From: Pseudomonas sp. LBUM920
GTDB taxonomy: Bacteria > Pseudomonadota > Gammaproteobacteria > Pseudomonadales > Pseudomonadaceae
Length of the DNA stretch: 64,000 nucleotides
Assembly (NCBI RefSeq): GCF_003852315.1
Contig: NZ_CP027762.1
Location: forward strand, 2,213,501-2,277,500
Reading direction: 5' to 3'
Part shown: positions 26,520 through 35,396 of the stretch, piece after piece
Layout of the letters: each line of letters opens with the position of its first letter
Position numbering within the stretch: the stretch's first letter is position 1
Notes under the pieces: model-generated
Databases searched by the model: none
Told to the model about the DNA's origin: nothing
What the model saw: only the letters and a program-made list of their open reading frames with translations
Made by a program: the position numbers and the translations under genes

Positions 26520-28676
26520 ATGAATCAAGAAGCGCGCAAGCAAGCTTTTTTCAGCAGCAACATGCCTGCATGTGCATTGAAAGGACATTGGGCAAGCTTT
26601 TGTCTGGTTGATGAAACGGGCAGTGGGAAGGCCTACGGCGGGCTTGCTTACACTGTCTATGACAGTACGGGCCACTCGTACAATGGCAGGCTGACTGGGG
26701 AGGGGTTTGCCAAGCTACAAGGGTTTTACTGCGGTCCCGTCGTGCTTATTCTGGAGGGGTTGTACGCTGGGAATGAGCAGCCGTATTTTGAATTGAGTAC
26801 GCGCAAGACTTACAAATTGCCCATCACCGAACTCCAGGCACGGGCCGAACAAACCCGCTTTTGCACTGCTGATGGCCAGCGTATCGAGGGAAATCCTGCA
26901 CAGCGCAAAGCGGACCGGTTTTATCAGGTAGAAGTGCGCGACCTGGTCCGGCATGTTGCTCACTTACCGCCGTTGGCGCCCCGCACTTACCCACCTCAAC
27001 GCCATGCGTTAAAAATGATGGCTGAGTTGGGCTTCGGTCCGCCTCAGCCGACTTTGTCTGGTGTGGTGTTGTTCCCCAACCTGCATACCGTGCTGGAAGT
27101 ACGACCTTTACGAGCCCTGCGCCCGATGCTATCCACAGAGGATCGTTTCTGCGCCTTGAACCTCTACCAATTGGCGCTGATGGCTACCTTGAGTTACTGC
27201 GATTTTGGCCAGCAGCCTCCAACGAATCCGGTGGATAAAGTCAGCTTTCCTCTGGATCCCGGCATAGGGAATCTGTTCGTCGAAAAGCTTTCGGCCTATC
27301 AAGAAGCCTGGAATGTTGATCGCGAGCAGGTGCAGCGCTTTTACCCGCTCTATGAGGAAGTCCCATACTCCCAGCGTTTTGAGATCGTGCCCTTCGACCC
27401 TGACGTGTACCCACAGAACCGCTCTGAGCTTGGCGCAAAACAGGAGCATCCTGCTCTGGTGCATTTTTTCAACGATGAGCAGTTCGGAACGGACACTCAG
27501 GCGTTCATCACTCATCACGCTGAAGTCATCCTGATCGCTGTTCGAGGCACCGCCAGCGGCGCCGATGCACTGCGAGACGCCGACGCCCACCAAGTGCCGT
27601 TTTCTGACGGCGTGGGCAAAGCCCATAAGGGCTTCTATCAGGCGTATCTAGCGATGCGCGATTTTATTCTGCGATACCTCGAGCAGTTTCACAGCGGCCA
27701 GCGCATTGTAATCTGCGGCCACAGCCTCGGCGGCGCCATCGCCTTGCTCCTGGCAGAAGGATTGCGACGAATCCCCGACACTCAGTACAACATTCTCCTC
27801 TACACCTACGGCGCACCCCGCGCCGCCGACGCCGAGTTCACCGAAGGCGCCTCAGCGCTGGTCCACCATCGCATCGTCAACCACAACGACCCGGTGCCCA
27901 GCGTTCCGGCCACGTGGATGAACACCACCGCAAAACTCTGGGTTCCGGGTGTAGTGGCGTTGTTCAGCGCACCCGGTCCGGGTGGGCTTCTGTTTGCCGC
28001 CGGCCTGGTGCGTGTGGGTGGCAGTCCCTACCAGCATCACGGCGAACAGCAGCACTTCATGCCGATCAAACTGGCCGATGGCACGCATTCCTCGGTGTTA
28101 TGGACGCCCGGTTGTGAGTCTATTCTGCAGGCCGGTTGTAACCGTGCCTTGCAACTTCAAGGTGACATGCCCAACCGCGCCAACGTGCTGAAACAACTGT
28201 TTCAGGCCAGCCAGCACTTCATGACGGCCAGTTACATTCCGGCGGCCTGGGCCACGTTGCGTCGCTGGCAACAAACCGTTGATAGCCAAGGGCCTCTGGT
28301 CACGCAGAGAGAATTTGAGCTGCTGGGCCGTGCCCTTGAGAGCATGACTGCGCAGTTGCGCGACAAGAACCGCGAGCTGGACCGTCGCCGCCCCTCAAAC
28401 CAGCGTGGCTATGGGCACGAACATAGCCAGGCGTTGAACGCAGAAATTGACCGGTTGCGCACCAGTCGCCAACGCTTGGAGTCCCTGCGCTGGCGGCGCC
28501 TGGACGCCCGCGACGTGTATGGCAGTCACGCCGATCGCGCGCACCTGCAACCCAGCCTGAAGCGTTGGTTCAGCCACCGTGAAAACCGTGAGTTGGCGCA
28601 AGTTGCCAGTATTCCTGCGCCGATTCATGACGGTTCAGGCAAGGTGCATCCGCTCGACCTCGACTCCATTGTGTAG
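26520..28676 (+). CDS. Type VI lipase effector (class 3 lipase, Tle-like)
   Basis: About 718 residues. The ATG at 26520 has AAGGAG seven bases ahead and is chosen over an upstream frame extension. An N-terminal beta-rich domain (about 10-95; GHWASFCLVDETGSGKAYGGLAYTV-type strands) resembles carrier domains that dock on VgrG. The lipase class 3 domain lies at about 320-480, with the oxyanion segment AVRGTAS, nucleophile GHSLGG (Ser402), likely Asp in HNDPVPSVP near 457 and a His near 500-522. A helical C-terminal tail (about 570-680) has coiled-coil character. It probably degrades membrane phospholipids in the target periplasm, most like the Tle2 group. Last gene of the vgrG-tap-lipoprotein-lipase unit. 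Confidence 0.87.
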   Translation: MNQEARKQAFFSSNMPACALKGHWASFCLVDETGSGKAYGGLAYTVYDSTGHSYNGRLTGEGFAKLQGFYCGPVVLILEGLYAGNEQPYFELSTRKTYKLPITELQARAEQTRFCTADGQRIEGNPAQRKADRFYQVEVRDLVRHVAHLPPLAPRTYPPQRHALKMMAELGFGPPQPTLSGVVLFPNLHTVLEVRPLRALRPMLSTEDRFCALNLYQLALMATLSYCDFGQQPPTNPVDKVSFPLDPGIGNLFVEKLSAYQEAWNVDREQVQRFYPLYEEVPYSQRFEIVPFDPDVYPQNRSELGAKQEHPALVHFFNDEQFGTDTQAFITHHAEVILIAVRGTASGADALRDADAHQVPFSDGVGKAHKGFYQAYLAMRDFILRYLEQFHSGQRIVICGHSLGGAIALLLAEGLRRIPDTQYNILLYTYGAPRAADAEFTEGASALVHHRIVNHNDPVPSVPATWMNTTAKLWVPGVVALFSAPGPGGLLFAAGLVRVGGSPYQHHGEQQHFMPIKLADGTHSSVLWTPGCESILQAGCNRALQLQGDMPNRANVLKQLFQASQHFMTASYIPAAWATLRRWQQTVDSQGPLVTQREFELLGRALESMTAQLRDKNRELDRRRPSNQRGYGHEHSQALNAEIDRLRTSRQRLESLRWRRLDARDVYGSHADRAHLQPSLKRWFSHRENRELAQVASIPAPIHDGSGKVHPLDLDSIV

Positions 28677-28685
28677 ACAGGCCGG

Positions 28686-29921
28686 TTACAAAAACTCCAC
28701 CTGCGCCGGTTGCCGTTTCATCAGCACTTTGCCATTGCGGATTGAGTACAGCGGCAGGCCCTGGCTGCGAATAACTTCGTAGTCGCTGTTTGCCGACAAG
28801 ATCAGCAAGTTGGCCGGGCGCCCCGGCTCCAGGCCATAACGCTCGCCCAGGGCCATGGCCTTGGCGCTGTTGTCGGTGACCAGGTCCAGAGCACTTTGCA
28901 GATTGCGATAGCCGAGCATATGGCAAATGTGCAAACCGGCTTCCAGGACCCGCAGGATGTTGCCGTTGCCCAAGGGGTACCAAGGGTCGACGATCGAATC
29001 CTGGCCAAAGCATACGTTCATGCCGGCGTCGAGCAGTTCGTTGACGCGGGTCACGCCGCGGCGTTTCGGGAAGCTGTCGAAGCGGCCTTGCAGGTGAATG
29101 CTTTCGGTGGGGCAGGAGACGAAGCTGATTCCTGAGTGCCCCAGCAGGCGAAACAGTTTGGCGCAATACGCATTGTCGTAGGAGCCCATGGCCGTGGTGT
29201 GGCTGGCGGTGACGCGTGCGCCCATGTCGCGGCTGCGGGCTTCTTCGGCCAGCACTTCGAGAAAGCGCGAGTGAGGGTCATCGGTTTCGTCGCAGTGCAC
29301 GTCCACCAGGCAACCCGTGCGTTCGGCCAGGTCCATGAGGAACTTCACCGAGCTGACGCCTTGGTCACGGGTGTACTCAAAGTGCGGAATGCCGCCGACG
29401 ACGTCGGCGCCCAGGCGAATGGCCTCGGCCATCAACTCGCGGCCATTGCGGTAGGACTCGATGCCTTCCTGGGGGAAGGCGACGATTTGCAAGTCGATCA
29501 GGTGCGAGCTGTCTTCGCGTACCTCAAGCATGGCTTTGAGTGCCGTGAGCTCGGGGTCAGTGACGTCGACGTGGGTGCGGACATGCTGAATGCCGTGGGC
29601 TGCCAGGGTCTGGATGGTTTTTTTGGCGCGAGTCTTGGTGTCTTCCTGGGTGATCGTGGCTTTACGCTCGCCCCAGCACTCGATGCCTTCGAACAGCGTG
29701 CCGCTCATGTTCCAGCGCGGTTCGCCAGCCGTAAGGGTGGCGTCGAGGTGAATGTGGGGTTCAACAAAAGGCGGTATGACCAGGTTGCCAGCGGCGTCCA
29801 AATCACCGGCCCTTAAAGCAGGTACCTCGGTTTGCGAAGTGATGCTGGCGATCCGGCCGTGTTCCAGGTGCAGATCATGCAGGCCTTCACGGTTGCGCAG
29901 GCGGGCGTTGATGATATGCAT
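28686..29921 (-). CDS. codA: Cytosine deaminase
   Basis: 411 residues of the amidohydrolase superfamily. Metal ligands are visible: His pair in PPFVEPHIHLDATL near residue 60, the His/Glu in VDVHCDETDD near 210, ASHTTAMGSY near 240 with the next His, and Asp in FGQDSIVDPW near 308. The gating and substrate segments follow E. coli CodA closely. It converts cytosine to uracil and ammonia for pyrimidine salvage and nitrogen supply. The ATG at 29921 has AGAGGA eight bases ahead; the longer frame is disregarded. It is the third gene of the codB-regulator-codA unit. Confidence 0.93.
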   Translation of the reverse strand: MHIINARLRNREGLHDLHLEHGRIASITSQTEVPALRAGDLDAAGNLVIPPFVEPHIHLDATLTAGEPRWNMSGTLFEGIECWGERKATITQEDTKTRAKKTIQTLAAHGIQHVRTHVDVTDPELTALKAMLEVREDSSHLIDLQIVAFPQEGIESYRNGRELMAEAIRLGADVVGGIPHFEYTRDQGVSSVKFLMDLAERTGCLVDVHCDETDDPHSRFLEVLAEEARSRDMGARVTASHTTAMGSYDNAYCAKLFRLLGHSGISFVSCPTESIHLQGRFDSFPKRRGVTRVNELLDAGMNVCFGQDSIVDPWYPLGNGNILRVLEAGLHICHMLGYRNLQSALDLVTDNSAKAMALGERYGLEPGRPANLLILSANSDYEVIRSQGLPLYSIRNGKVLMKRQPAQVEFL

Positions 29922-29948
29922 GGGCAAGTTCCTCTTGGCTAAAGACAA

Positions 29949-31166
29949 TCAGGCAGTCAGCCGCCAGATCATCAGGGCTATTCCGATGTCCAGGCGGTCG
30001 TATGAGTTGCCCAGCGTCAGCCCGCTCAGGGCTTCGATACGCTGGACGCGGTGCGTCACCGTGTTGCGGTGCAGGGCCAGGCGCTGCGCGGCGGCCACAA
30101 GGTTACCATTCTCGTGAAACCAGGCTTCCAGGGTCGGCATCAGGCAAGGGCCATGGTGGCGGTCGTGGCGCAACAACGGGCCCAGGCGCTCATTGAGAAA
30201 CTGGTCGAGCAGGGCGCGATCACGCACGCCACTGAGCAGTTTCAATACGCCGAGTTCGTCATACACACAAAGCCCGGCGCGGTCGCTGAAACGTCGCGCC
30301 GCCGCCAAGGCCTGGCGTGCCTCATCCTGCGCCTGAGCCAGGCTCGCGGGTGGGTGGGCAGCGGCACTCAGGCCGATAAACAGTTTCAAAGGGGCCAGCC
30401 GCAGGTTCAAGGGGTTAAGCCAGGCAACCCATTGTTGGCGATTGGCCAACGCTTGCACGGCATCGGTGGCCGGCAGCAACAATGTCCAGTGCCCAGCCCT
30501 GCCCACAATCGGCAATGCTGCATGATGCTGCGCCGAGAACTGGCGCAATCGACGCGCGATACTGTCGTGCTGCCGGGCCAATTGCGCCTCCGTCTGCGCA
30601 GTATCACCCTGGGCAAATAATGCCTCGCCACCCTCCAGTTGCAACTGGACAACCTGCCAATGCCCGGCCAGCGACATGCCCAGCTGCGCTGCCCGATTCA
30701 GTAACACCTCAAGGGACTGATAATCACCGGCGAGCAAGCGTTCCAGCACGTCGTGTTGCGAACGGCCCAGTTGCTCGGACTGGATCAGCGCCGAACCAAT
30801 CGCCTGTGTCACCAGCACCATTTTCAGCGAGTAAGGCTGCTCGATCAGCGGCATGCCGGCCGCTTCGGCGGCGCTCAACAGGCGCTGGGGGATTGTCTGG
30901 ATATAGGCCGGCCCGGTGAGGATCACCAGACCGGCAACCTGACGCTGGCACGCTTCTTCAAGCAAACGCAGGAGGTTGGGTTCATCGCGTGGGTGATTGA
31001 TGCCGGTGACGAACACCAACTCGCCGCCCAGTACCCACTCGGCAATCCCGCTGTTTTCCGCGACATACGGCCAGCGCACGGCGTTATCCAGGCCGCTGTC
31101 ACCTGCGCGCAGGCGCATCGATTCAAGGCCGGGCAGGGCCAGTACATCGGCGACGGTGAGGCTCAT
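29949..31166 (-). CDS. PucR-family transcriptional regulator of the cytosine operon
   Basis: 405 residues: N-terminal PucR domain (about 5-125; TVADVLALPGLESMRLRAG, WVLGGELVFVTGI), a central GGDEF-like region, and the C-terminal PucR helix-turn-helix (about 340-400; TLEAWFHENGNLVAAAQRLALHRNTVTHRVQRIEALSGL). Relatives respond to purine or pyrimidine-related metabolites and amino acids. It overlaps codB by four bases (ATGA) and is followed by codA after 27 bases, so it is part of the operon it probably controls. The 17-bp palindrome upstream of codB is a candidate operator. Confidence 0.9.
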   Translation of the reverse strand: MSLTVADVLALPGLESMRLRAGDSGLDNAVRWPYVAENSGIAEWVLGGELVFVTGINHPRDEPNLLRLLEEACQRQVAGLVILTGPAYIQTIPQRLLSAAEAAGMPLIEQPYSLKMVLVTQAIGSALIQSEQLGRSQHDVLERLLAGDYQSLEVLLNRAAQLGMSLAGHWQVVQLQLEGGEALFAQGDTAQTEAQLARQHDSIARRLRQFSAQHHAALPIVGRAGHWTLLLPATDAVQALANRQQWVAWLNPLNLRLAPLKLFIGLSAAAHPPASLAQAQDEARQALAAARRFSDRAGLCVYDELGVLKLLSGVRDRALLDQFLNERLGPLLRHDRHHGPCLMPTLEAWFHENGNLVAAAQRLALHRNTVTHRVQRIEALSGLTLGNSYDRLDIGIALMIWRLTA

Positions 31167-32431
31167 GCCGGGGCATCAGCCAGCGGCGCACGCACACGCA
31201 GCACGGCGGTCAGCACGACGTAGGTCAGCGACGCGGCAACAATCCCCACCAGTGGCGCCACCCAGGGCGAGTGGAACGCCAGCACCGTGCCCACCGCGTA
31301 CGCCACCAGCCCAGGCCAATTGAATGCCGGCAGGCGCGTCTCGGCCAGGCGCGGGTACTGGCCGCGATAGCGGTAGAAGAAGTCTGCCATTATCACGCCG
31401 CCAATCGGTGGGATCACTGTGCCCAGCAAAATCAGGTAGGGCACCAGCATGTCGTACATGCCGAGCAGCGCCAGCAGGGTGCCGATAACCGCACCGGCCA
31501 GGGTCACGGTCTTGCGGCGACGGGTCCGCAGCAAGTTGCAGCCGGCGACGGCAAAGTTATAAATGGTGTTGTCCTGGGTGCTCCAGATATTGAGCAACAA
31601 CATGGCCATGGCCGCCATCGCGAAGCCTTGCAGCAACAACACTTCCACCACGTCTGGCTGCTGGTAGACGATGGCGCCATAGGCCCCGATCAGTACCATC
31701 AAACCATTGCCGATAAAAAATCCGATCAGGCTGGCCAGCACCGCGACCTTGGCCGAACGGGAAAACCGCGTCCAGTTGGTAGCCTGGGTCGCACCGCTGA
31801 CAAAAGTGCCAAACACCAGTGTGATCGCGGTGGACAAATCCAGCTCGCCTGACGGCACGACTGCCAGCAGGCCGTCCAGCCCGCCGACTTTTACCGTGGC
31901 GACCCACATCGACAGAAACAGCAAGATACCCATGGCCGGCACCGCGATGTAGGACAGCACCTCCAGCCCGCGATACCCCACATACGCCGTGGCGCAGAAC
32001 ACCATGCCGAACAGCACCATCAGGCCCAACACGCTGCCCTGGCTAAGCTCGAAATACTTGCCCAGCACCACGGCGGCGGTGGCCGTGCCCCAGGCGTACC
32101 AGCCGATCTGGGTAAAGCCGAGGATCAAGTCGCTGAGCTTGCTGCCGACCTCGCCAAAGCAGAAGCGGCCCATCAACACTGAATTCAAGCCACTCTTGAA
32201 CGCGATGTAACCCAGGCCCGCGGCGTAAATGCCCAGCAACAGGTTACCCAGGGCCACAACGCCGAGCATGTCGGTAAAACTGAACGCTACGCCCAGCTTG
32301 CCGCCGGCAAACATGGTCGCGGTGAAAAACGTGAACCCCAGCAGCACCATGGCGGTGGATGCCAGGCCCTTGCGCGCATGCATCGGCACTTCGCTGAGGG
32401 GGTAATCGTTGCCCGGTTCTTGCTGAGTCAT
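31163..32431 (-). CDS. codB: Cytosine permease (NCS1 family)
   Basis: 422 residues with 12 predicted helices. NCS1 features include DYPLSEVPMHARKGLASTAMVLLGF at the N-terminus, the conserved FTQIGWYAWGT segment in helix 3, and the ADFFYRYRGQYP near residue 350, close to E. coli CodB. It imports cytosine with sodium or protons. GGAG lies eight or so bases before the ATG at 32431, and the frame upstream of it is disregarded. First gene of the operon codB-pucR-codA. Confidence 0.92.
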   Translation of the reverse strand: MTQQEPGNDYPLSEVPMHARKGLASTAMVLLGFTFFTATMFAGGKLGVAFSFTDMLGVVALGNLLLGIYAAGLGYIAFKSGLNSVLMGRFCFGEVGSKLSDLILGFTQIGWYAWGTATAAVVLGKYFELSQGSVLGLMVLFGMVFCATAYVGYRGLEVLSYIAVPAMGILLFLSMWVATVKVGGLDGLLAVVPSGELDLSTAITLVFGTFVSGATQATNWTRFSRSAKVAVLASLIGFFIGNGLMVLIGAYGAIVYQQPDVVEVLLLQGFAMAAMAMLLLNIWSTQDNTIYNFAVAGCNLLRTRRRKTVTLAGAVIGTLLALLGMYDMLVPYLILLGTVIPPIGGVIMADFFYRYRGQYPRLAETRLPAFNWPGLVAYAVGTVLAFHSPWVAPLVGIVAASLTYVVLTAVLRVRAPLADAPA

Positions 32432-32513
32432 GGCCCTGCTCCCTGAATGAGTGACGCAGGCCTGTTGCACCGCGCGTGCCAAATCGGCAGAAGTGACAGG
32501 CGCACGCAAGATG

Positions 32514-32530
32514 CTGTGCACCGTGCACAG
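32514..32530. promoter_or_regulatory. 17-bp palindrome upstream of codB
   Basis: CTGTGCAC-C-GTGCACAG is a perfect dyad, 83 bases before the codB ATG. It is the best candidate binding site for the operon's PucR-family regulator. Assignment rests on position and symmetry only. Confidence 0.55.
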
Positions 32531-32631
32531 TATTTATAGCCACATTGGGGAGAGTCGCAGGGAACAGTGGTCTTTGTGCCCAGTCGGGCACGAAAGCGGT
32601 GCAGCGGTGATACAAATTGGATCAGCTGCTG

Positions 32632-33072
32632 CTAAAGGCGCTTGGTCATGTACACGCGGCGCAGACCCTGTTCCACGGCGCGATGGGTTTGCACGTAGCC
32701 ACGGCGTGTGTACAACGCGATGTTCTCGGTCATGGTTTCATGGGTGTACAGGTAAATCGCTGCGTAGCCGGCGTCGATGGCGCGTCGTTCGGCAAAATCC
32801 ATCAGCAGTCGTCCGAATCCCAAGCCCTGGGCGTCAGGTGCTACAGCGAGGTTGTCCAGCAGCAAAGCGCCTTCGCCCTTGAGCAGGATAATGAACCCTT
32901 GAACCTTCCCGGCGTTGTCCAGCACGTAAACGCCGCCAGCCTCGACCAACAGCTGATAGTCCTCAAGCATCGGCCCGGGCTTGCGGCCGATCCGCTCGAT
33001 GTAGGGCGAGTAGGCGGCTTCGACAATGGCCTTAATGGCAGCAACGTCATCAGGGATGGCGGGGCGCATCAT
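32632..33072 (-). CDS. GNAT family N-acetyltransferase
   Basis: 146 residues. The acetyl-CoA motif is LLLDNLAVAPDAQGLGFGRLLMDFAE near residue 75-95 (QGLGFG pyrophosphate loop), then IYLYTHETMTENIALYTRRGYVQTHR at the C-terminus. The segment PYIERIGRKPGPMLEDY near 22 is common in a conserved pseudomonad GNAT group of unknown substrate. The start at 33072 has AGGAG nine bases ahead; a second ATG follows directly. Possibly co-transcribed with the upstream XRE gene, 26 bases away. Confidence 0.87.
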   Translation of the reverse strand: MMRPAIPDDVAAIKAIVEAAYSPYIERIGRKPGPMLEDYQLLVEAGGVYVLDNAGKVQGFIILLKGEGALLLDNLAVAPDAQGLGFGRLLMDFAERRAIDAGYAAIYLYTHETMTENIALYTRRGYVQTHRAVEQGLRRVYMTKRL

Positions 33073-33098
33073 TGCAGTGTGCTCCTGTAACAAATGAC

Positions 33099-33296
33099 TC
33101 AGTCTGCTGGTGCTTCGAAGATCGCCTCGATACTGCGCTCGAACACCTTGGCGATCTTGAACGCCAACGGCAAGCTCGGATCATAGCGGCCGGTTTCGAT
33201 GGCATTGACGGTCTGGCGCGAAACCTCCAGGCGCTGTGCAAGGTCGGCCTGGGACCAACCCCGTTCGGCGCGCAACTGGCGCAGCTGATTATTCAC
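33099..33296 (-). CDS. XRE-family small helix-turn-helix regulator
   Basis: 65 residues, GTG start. Almost the whole protein is an HTH_3 domain: NQLRQLRAERGWSQADLAQRLEVSRQTVNAIETGRYDPSLPLAFKIAKVF. This YozG-like short regulator is commonly paired with a small membrane protein gene, as here: its start overlaps the stop of the upstream membrane gene by four bases. Probably an autoregulator acting at the palindrome at 33682. Confidence 0.88.
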   Translation of the reverse strand: MNNQLRQLRAERGWSQADLAQRLEVSRQTVNAIETGRYDPSLPLAFKIAKVFERSIEAIFEAPAD

Positions 33297-33667
33297 TGGT
33301 AGCGCCTTGTGCCGACGATCGTGGCCACACACCAGACGCCGCCCATGATCGGCCACACCATGAAGGCCGACAGGCGTGGAAAACCGGCGGTTTCCAGAAA
33401 GCCGTAGCTGAACGTCGTGAGTGCGGTGCAGACAAACGCCACAGCGAGAGCATCCAGTTGGATCTTGCGGCCCATTTCATCCATGGCGTTCACGCGGCGG
33501 ACGATCGAAACCGCCATCGCGATCATGGGAATCACCGGCAGCAACGCCAGGGCGATTTTGGCGACCCCGTCAGGCATGGATCGAACGAGCGAGCTGGAAA
33601 CCACGACGCACAAAATGTACACCACCATGACGACTGCGAATTCCATCAGAAAGCGTTTGGGCGACAT
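33293..33667 (-). CDS. Small membrane protein paired with the XRE regulator
   Basis: 124 residues with four predicted membrane helices (about 10-28, 36-56, 72-90 and 100-118). The segment RRVNAMDEMGRKIQLDALAVAFV between helices 2 and 3 is typical of DUF2178-like proteins linked to XRE regulators. Function unknown. The ATG at 33667 has GGAG six bases ahead; two upstream in-frame ATG codons are less favoured. It is the first gene of the two-gene unit and lies just after the GTAAAG-N4-CTTTAC dyad. Confidence 0.78.
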   Translation of the reverse strand: MSPKRFLMEFAVVMVVYILCVVVSSSLVRSMPDGVAKIALALLPVIPMIAMAVSIVRRVNAMDEMGRKIQLDALAVAFVCTALTTFSYGFLETAGFPRLSAFMVWPIMGGVWCVATIVGTRRYQ

Positions 33668-33681
33668 GACTCTCTCCATAA

Positions 33682-33697
33682 GTAAAGTGTGCTTTAC
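33682..33697. promoter_or_regulatory. Palindrome upstream of the membrane protein/XRE pair
   Basis: GTAAAG-TGTG-CTTTAC, 15 bases before the chosen ATG. A further half-site GCTTTACAC occurs about 33 bases upstream (33728-33736). Position suggests autoregulation by the encoded XRE protein. Confidence 0.55.
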
Positions 33698-33753
33698 GTT
33701 AGGTATGATCAATTACCATGTCAAGGCTGCTTTACACTGAGGTTTTCCAGGCA

Positions 33754-33777
33754 TAAAAAAACCACCCGCAGGTGGTT
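33754..33777 (-). terminator. Terminator after queD
   Basis: On the minus strand AACCACC-TGCG-GGTGGTT followed by a run of T, 18 bases after the queD stop. Confidence 0.85.
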
Positions 33778-33794
33778 CTTCAACGTGCCATCGC

Positions 33795-34151
33795 TTACTC
33801 GCCGCGATAGATGCAGCCGCTGGTGCAGGTCTCGTGGATGCGAATCGCACTGAGTTCCGGCAGCAGCGGTTTGAGCTCAGTCCAGATCCATTTGGCCAGC
33901 ACCTCGCTGGTCGGGTTTTCCAGGCCTGGGATGTCATTGAGGTAGTTGTGGTCGAGGCGCTCGTAGAGCGGCTTGAAAATCGCCTTGATCTCCGAGAAGT
34001 CGCGAATCCAGCCGGTATGCGGATCGAGGTCGCCGCTCAGGTGGATCGCCACCTTGAACGAATGCCCATGCAGGCGTCCGCATTTATGGCCGTCCGGCAC
34101 GTGGGGCAGGCGATGGGCGGACTCGAAGGTAAATTCTTTAAAGATTTCCAC
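33795..34151 (-). CDS. queD: 6-carboxy-5,6,7,8-tetrahydropterin synthase QueD
   Basis: 118 residues from a GTG, giving the usual QueD length; the frame runs further upstream without family similarity. Zinc-ligand His residues are in FTFESAHRL (His14) and GRLHGHSF (His29, His31), the catalytic Cys is in HKCGRL (about 25), and the C-terminal RIHETCTSGCIY carries the conserved Glu. It converts 7,8-dihydroneopterin triphosphate to 6-carboxytetrahydropterin in queuosine biosynthesis. It stands alone here, without queC or queE, and has its own terminator. Confidence 0.94.
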   Translation of the reverse strand: MEIFKEFTFESAHRLPHVPDGHKCGRLHGHSFKVAIHLSGDLDPHTGWIRDFSEIKAIFKPLYERLDHNYLNDIPGLENPTSEVLAKWIWTELKPLLPELSAIRIHETCTSGCIYRGE

Positions 34152-34227
34152 GGTATTTTCAGCTCGGTCAGGTATCTGGCAGGCGGCGAGTTTAACAGCT
34201 TGATCCTTCGCCGCGCATACCGCTTGG

Positions 34228-35307
34228 TCATAGCGCCAGCAAGTGCTCGCCCAATGTGCCGTTATCTGCCAGTTCCAGGAACTCATCGCCCAACCGTCGG
34301 CTCTCGCTCATCGCGGTTTGCCAGTACTTGTTGCGGCTCGGGTCATCGCCCATGAAGCGCTTGAAGTCGCTGCGGTCCGGCAGCTTGCCGTGGGGCAGGC
34401 GGGCCAAGTAGTCCTTGGATGGGGCCAGCAACAATACGTCCTGCAAGCCCTGTTGATTACTGCGCCGCCACGGCAGGCCCTTGTCGAACCACCCGGGGAT
34501 GACCCGGTCGGTGAAGTGCGGGTACAGCACGATGTCATCGCCGTGGTAGGGCAGGTCGAGGTGATAGTCGAGCAGGCCGCCATCGCGGTAAGTGCCGGCG
34601 CCCGCGCCGGGCAGGTCGCGTACGCCTTGCATCACCATGGGGATCGAGCCGGACGCCAGCAGTGCCTGGCGCAAGTTGCGCAGGTCCAGGTCGAGGAAGC
34701 GCGAAGGGAAGTCCTTCAGCGGATGCACCGGCGGCGCCTGGCGCGGGTCGTGGATGATCAGCCGTTCGAAGTGCCGCGCCAGCCGCGCACGGCCGCGCAG
34801 GTTGTCGGCGATGACGGACGACAGGCCCAGACCGAGCCGACCGCGATGGTCATCGGCGAGCAGGCCGTGGCTTTTGACCACCATGATGTTCAGGCGATAG
34901 TCGGGGTTGTCCAGCACCCGTGCATCACGGCCTGCGAGCAAGTCATCGAGCATGCGCTGGCAGCTGCGGCTGACCTCGGCCATGGTCACGCCCTTGGCAA
35001 AGCGTTGTTCGTTGTACAGGCGGCCGAGGTCGAGCAGGCCTTGCACCGGGTCGGGCAGGCAGGCGCTGGCAAACCGCCAGGAGCCGATGGAGGCGCCGAT
35101 CAGCGCACGCTCGCGTGGCGCGCGCGGCAACCAGTCGCCGAACAAGGCCAGGTCCAGCCCCTGGATGCCCAATGCCTTGGGGCCGCCGGCCGCGCCGGGC
35201 AGGATGCCGACATCCGCAGGTTTGAGGCCCTGTTCGCGAATGCGCGCAAAGGCGCGTTTACCGGCCTTGAGCGTCAACGCGGGAAATTTGATGTGGATGG
35301 CTGTCAT
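34228..35307 (-). CDS. Patatin-like phospholipase family protein
   Basis: 359 residues, no signal peptide. The glycine-rich oxyanion segment PGAAGGPKALG is near residue 38, the nucleophile GASIGSW (GxSxG) near 72 and the dyad Asp in TYRDGGLLDY near 243, as in patatins. The substrate is probably a lipid acyl ester. The long segment between Ser and Asp (about 170 residues) is typical. It lies 77 bases upstream of queD on the same strand, and is divergent from the PepSY/BqsRS operon. Confidence 0.86.
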   Translation of the reverse strand: MTAIHIKFPALTLKAGKRAFARIREQGLKPADVGILPGAAGGPKALGIQGLDLALFGDWLPRAPRERALIGASIGSWRFASACLPDPVQGLLDLGRLYNEQRFAKGVTMAEVSRSCQRMLDDLLAGRDARVLDNPDYRLNIMVVKSHGLLADDHRGRLGLGLSSVIADNLRGRARLARHFERLIIHDPRQAPPVHPLKDFPSRFLDLDLRNLRQALLASGSIPMVMQGVRDLPGAGAGTYRDGGLLDYHLDLPYHGDDIVLYPHFTDRVIPGWFDKGLPWRRSNQQGLQDVLLLAPSKDYLARLPHGKLPDRSDFKRFMGDDPSRNKYWQTAMSESRRLGDEFLELADNGTLGEHLLAL

Positions 35308-35396
35308 ACCAGTCTCTGTTCAAGCGAGCGGGGCAGTATAGGAAAACTCGCGGGTGATGGGTAAAAGAGGGCGATTGAAAAATGCCATGGTGGCAA

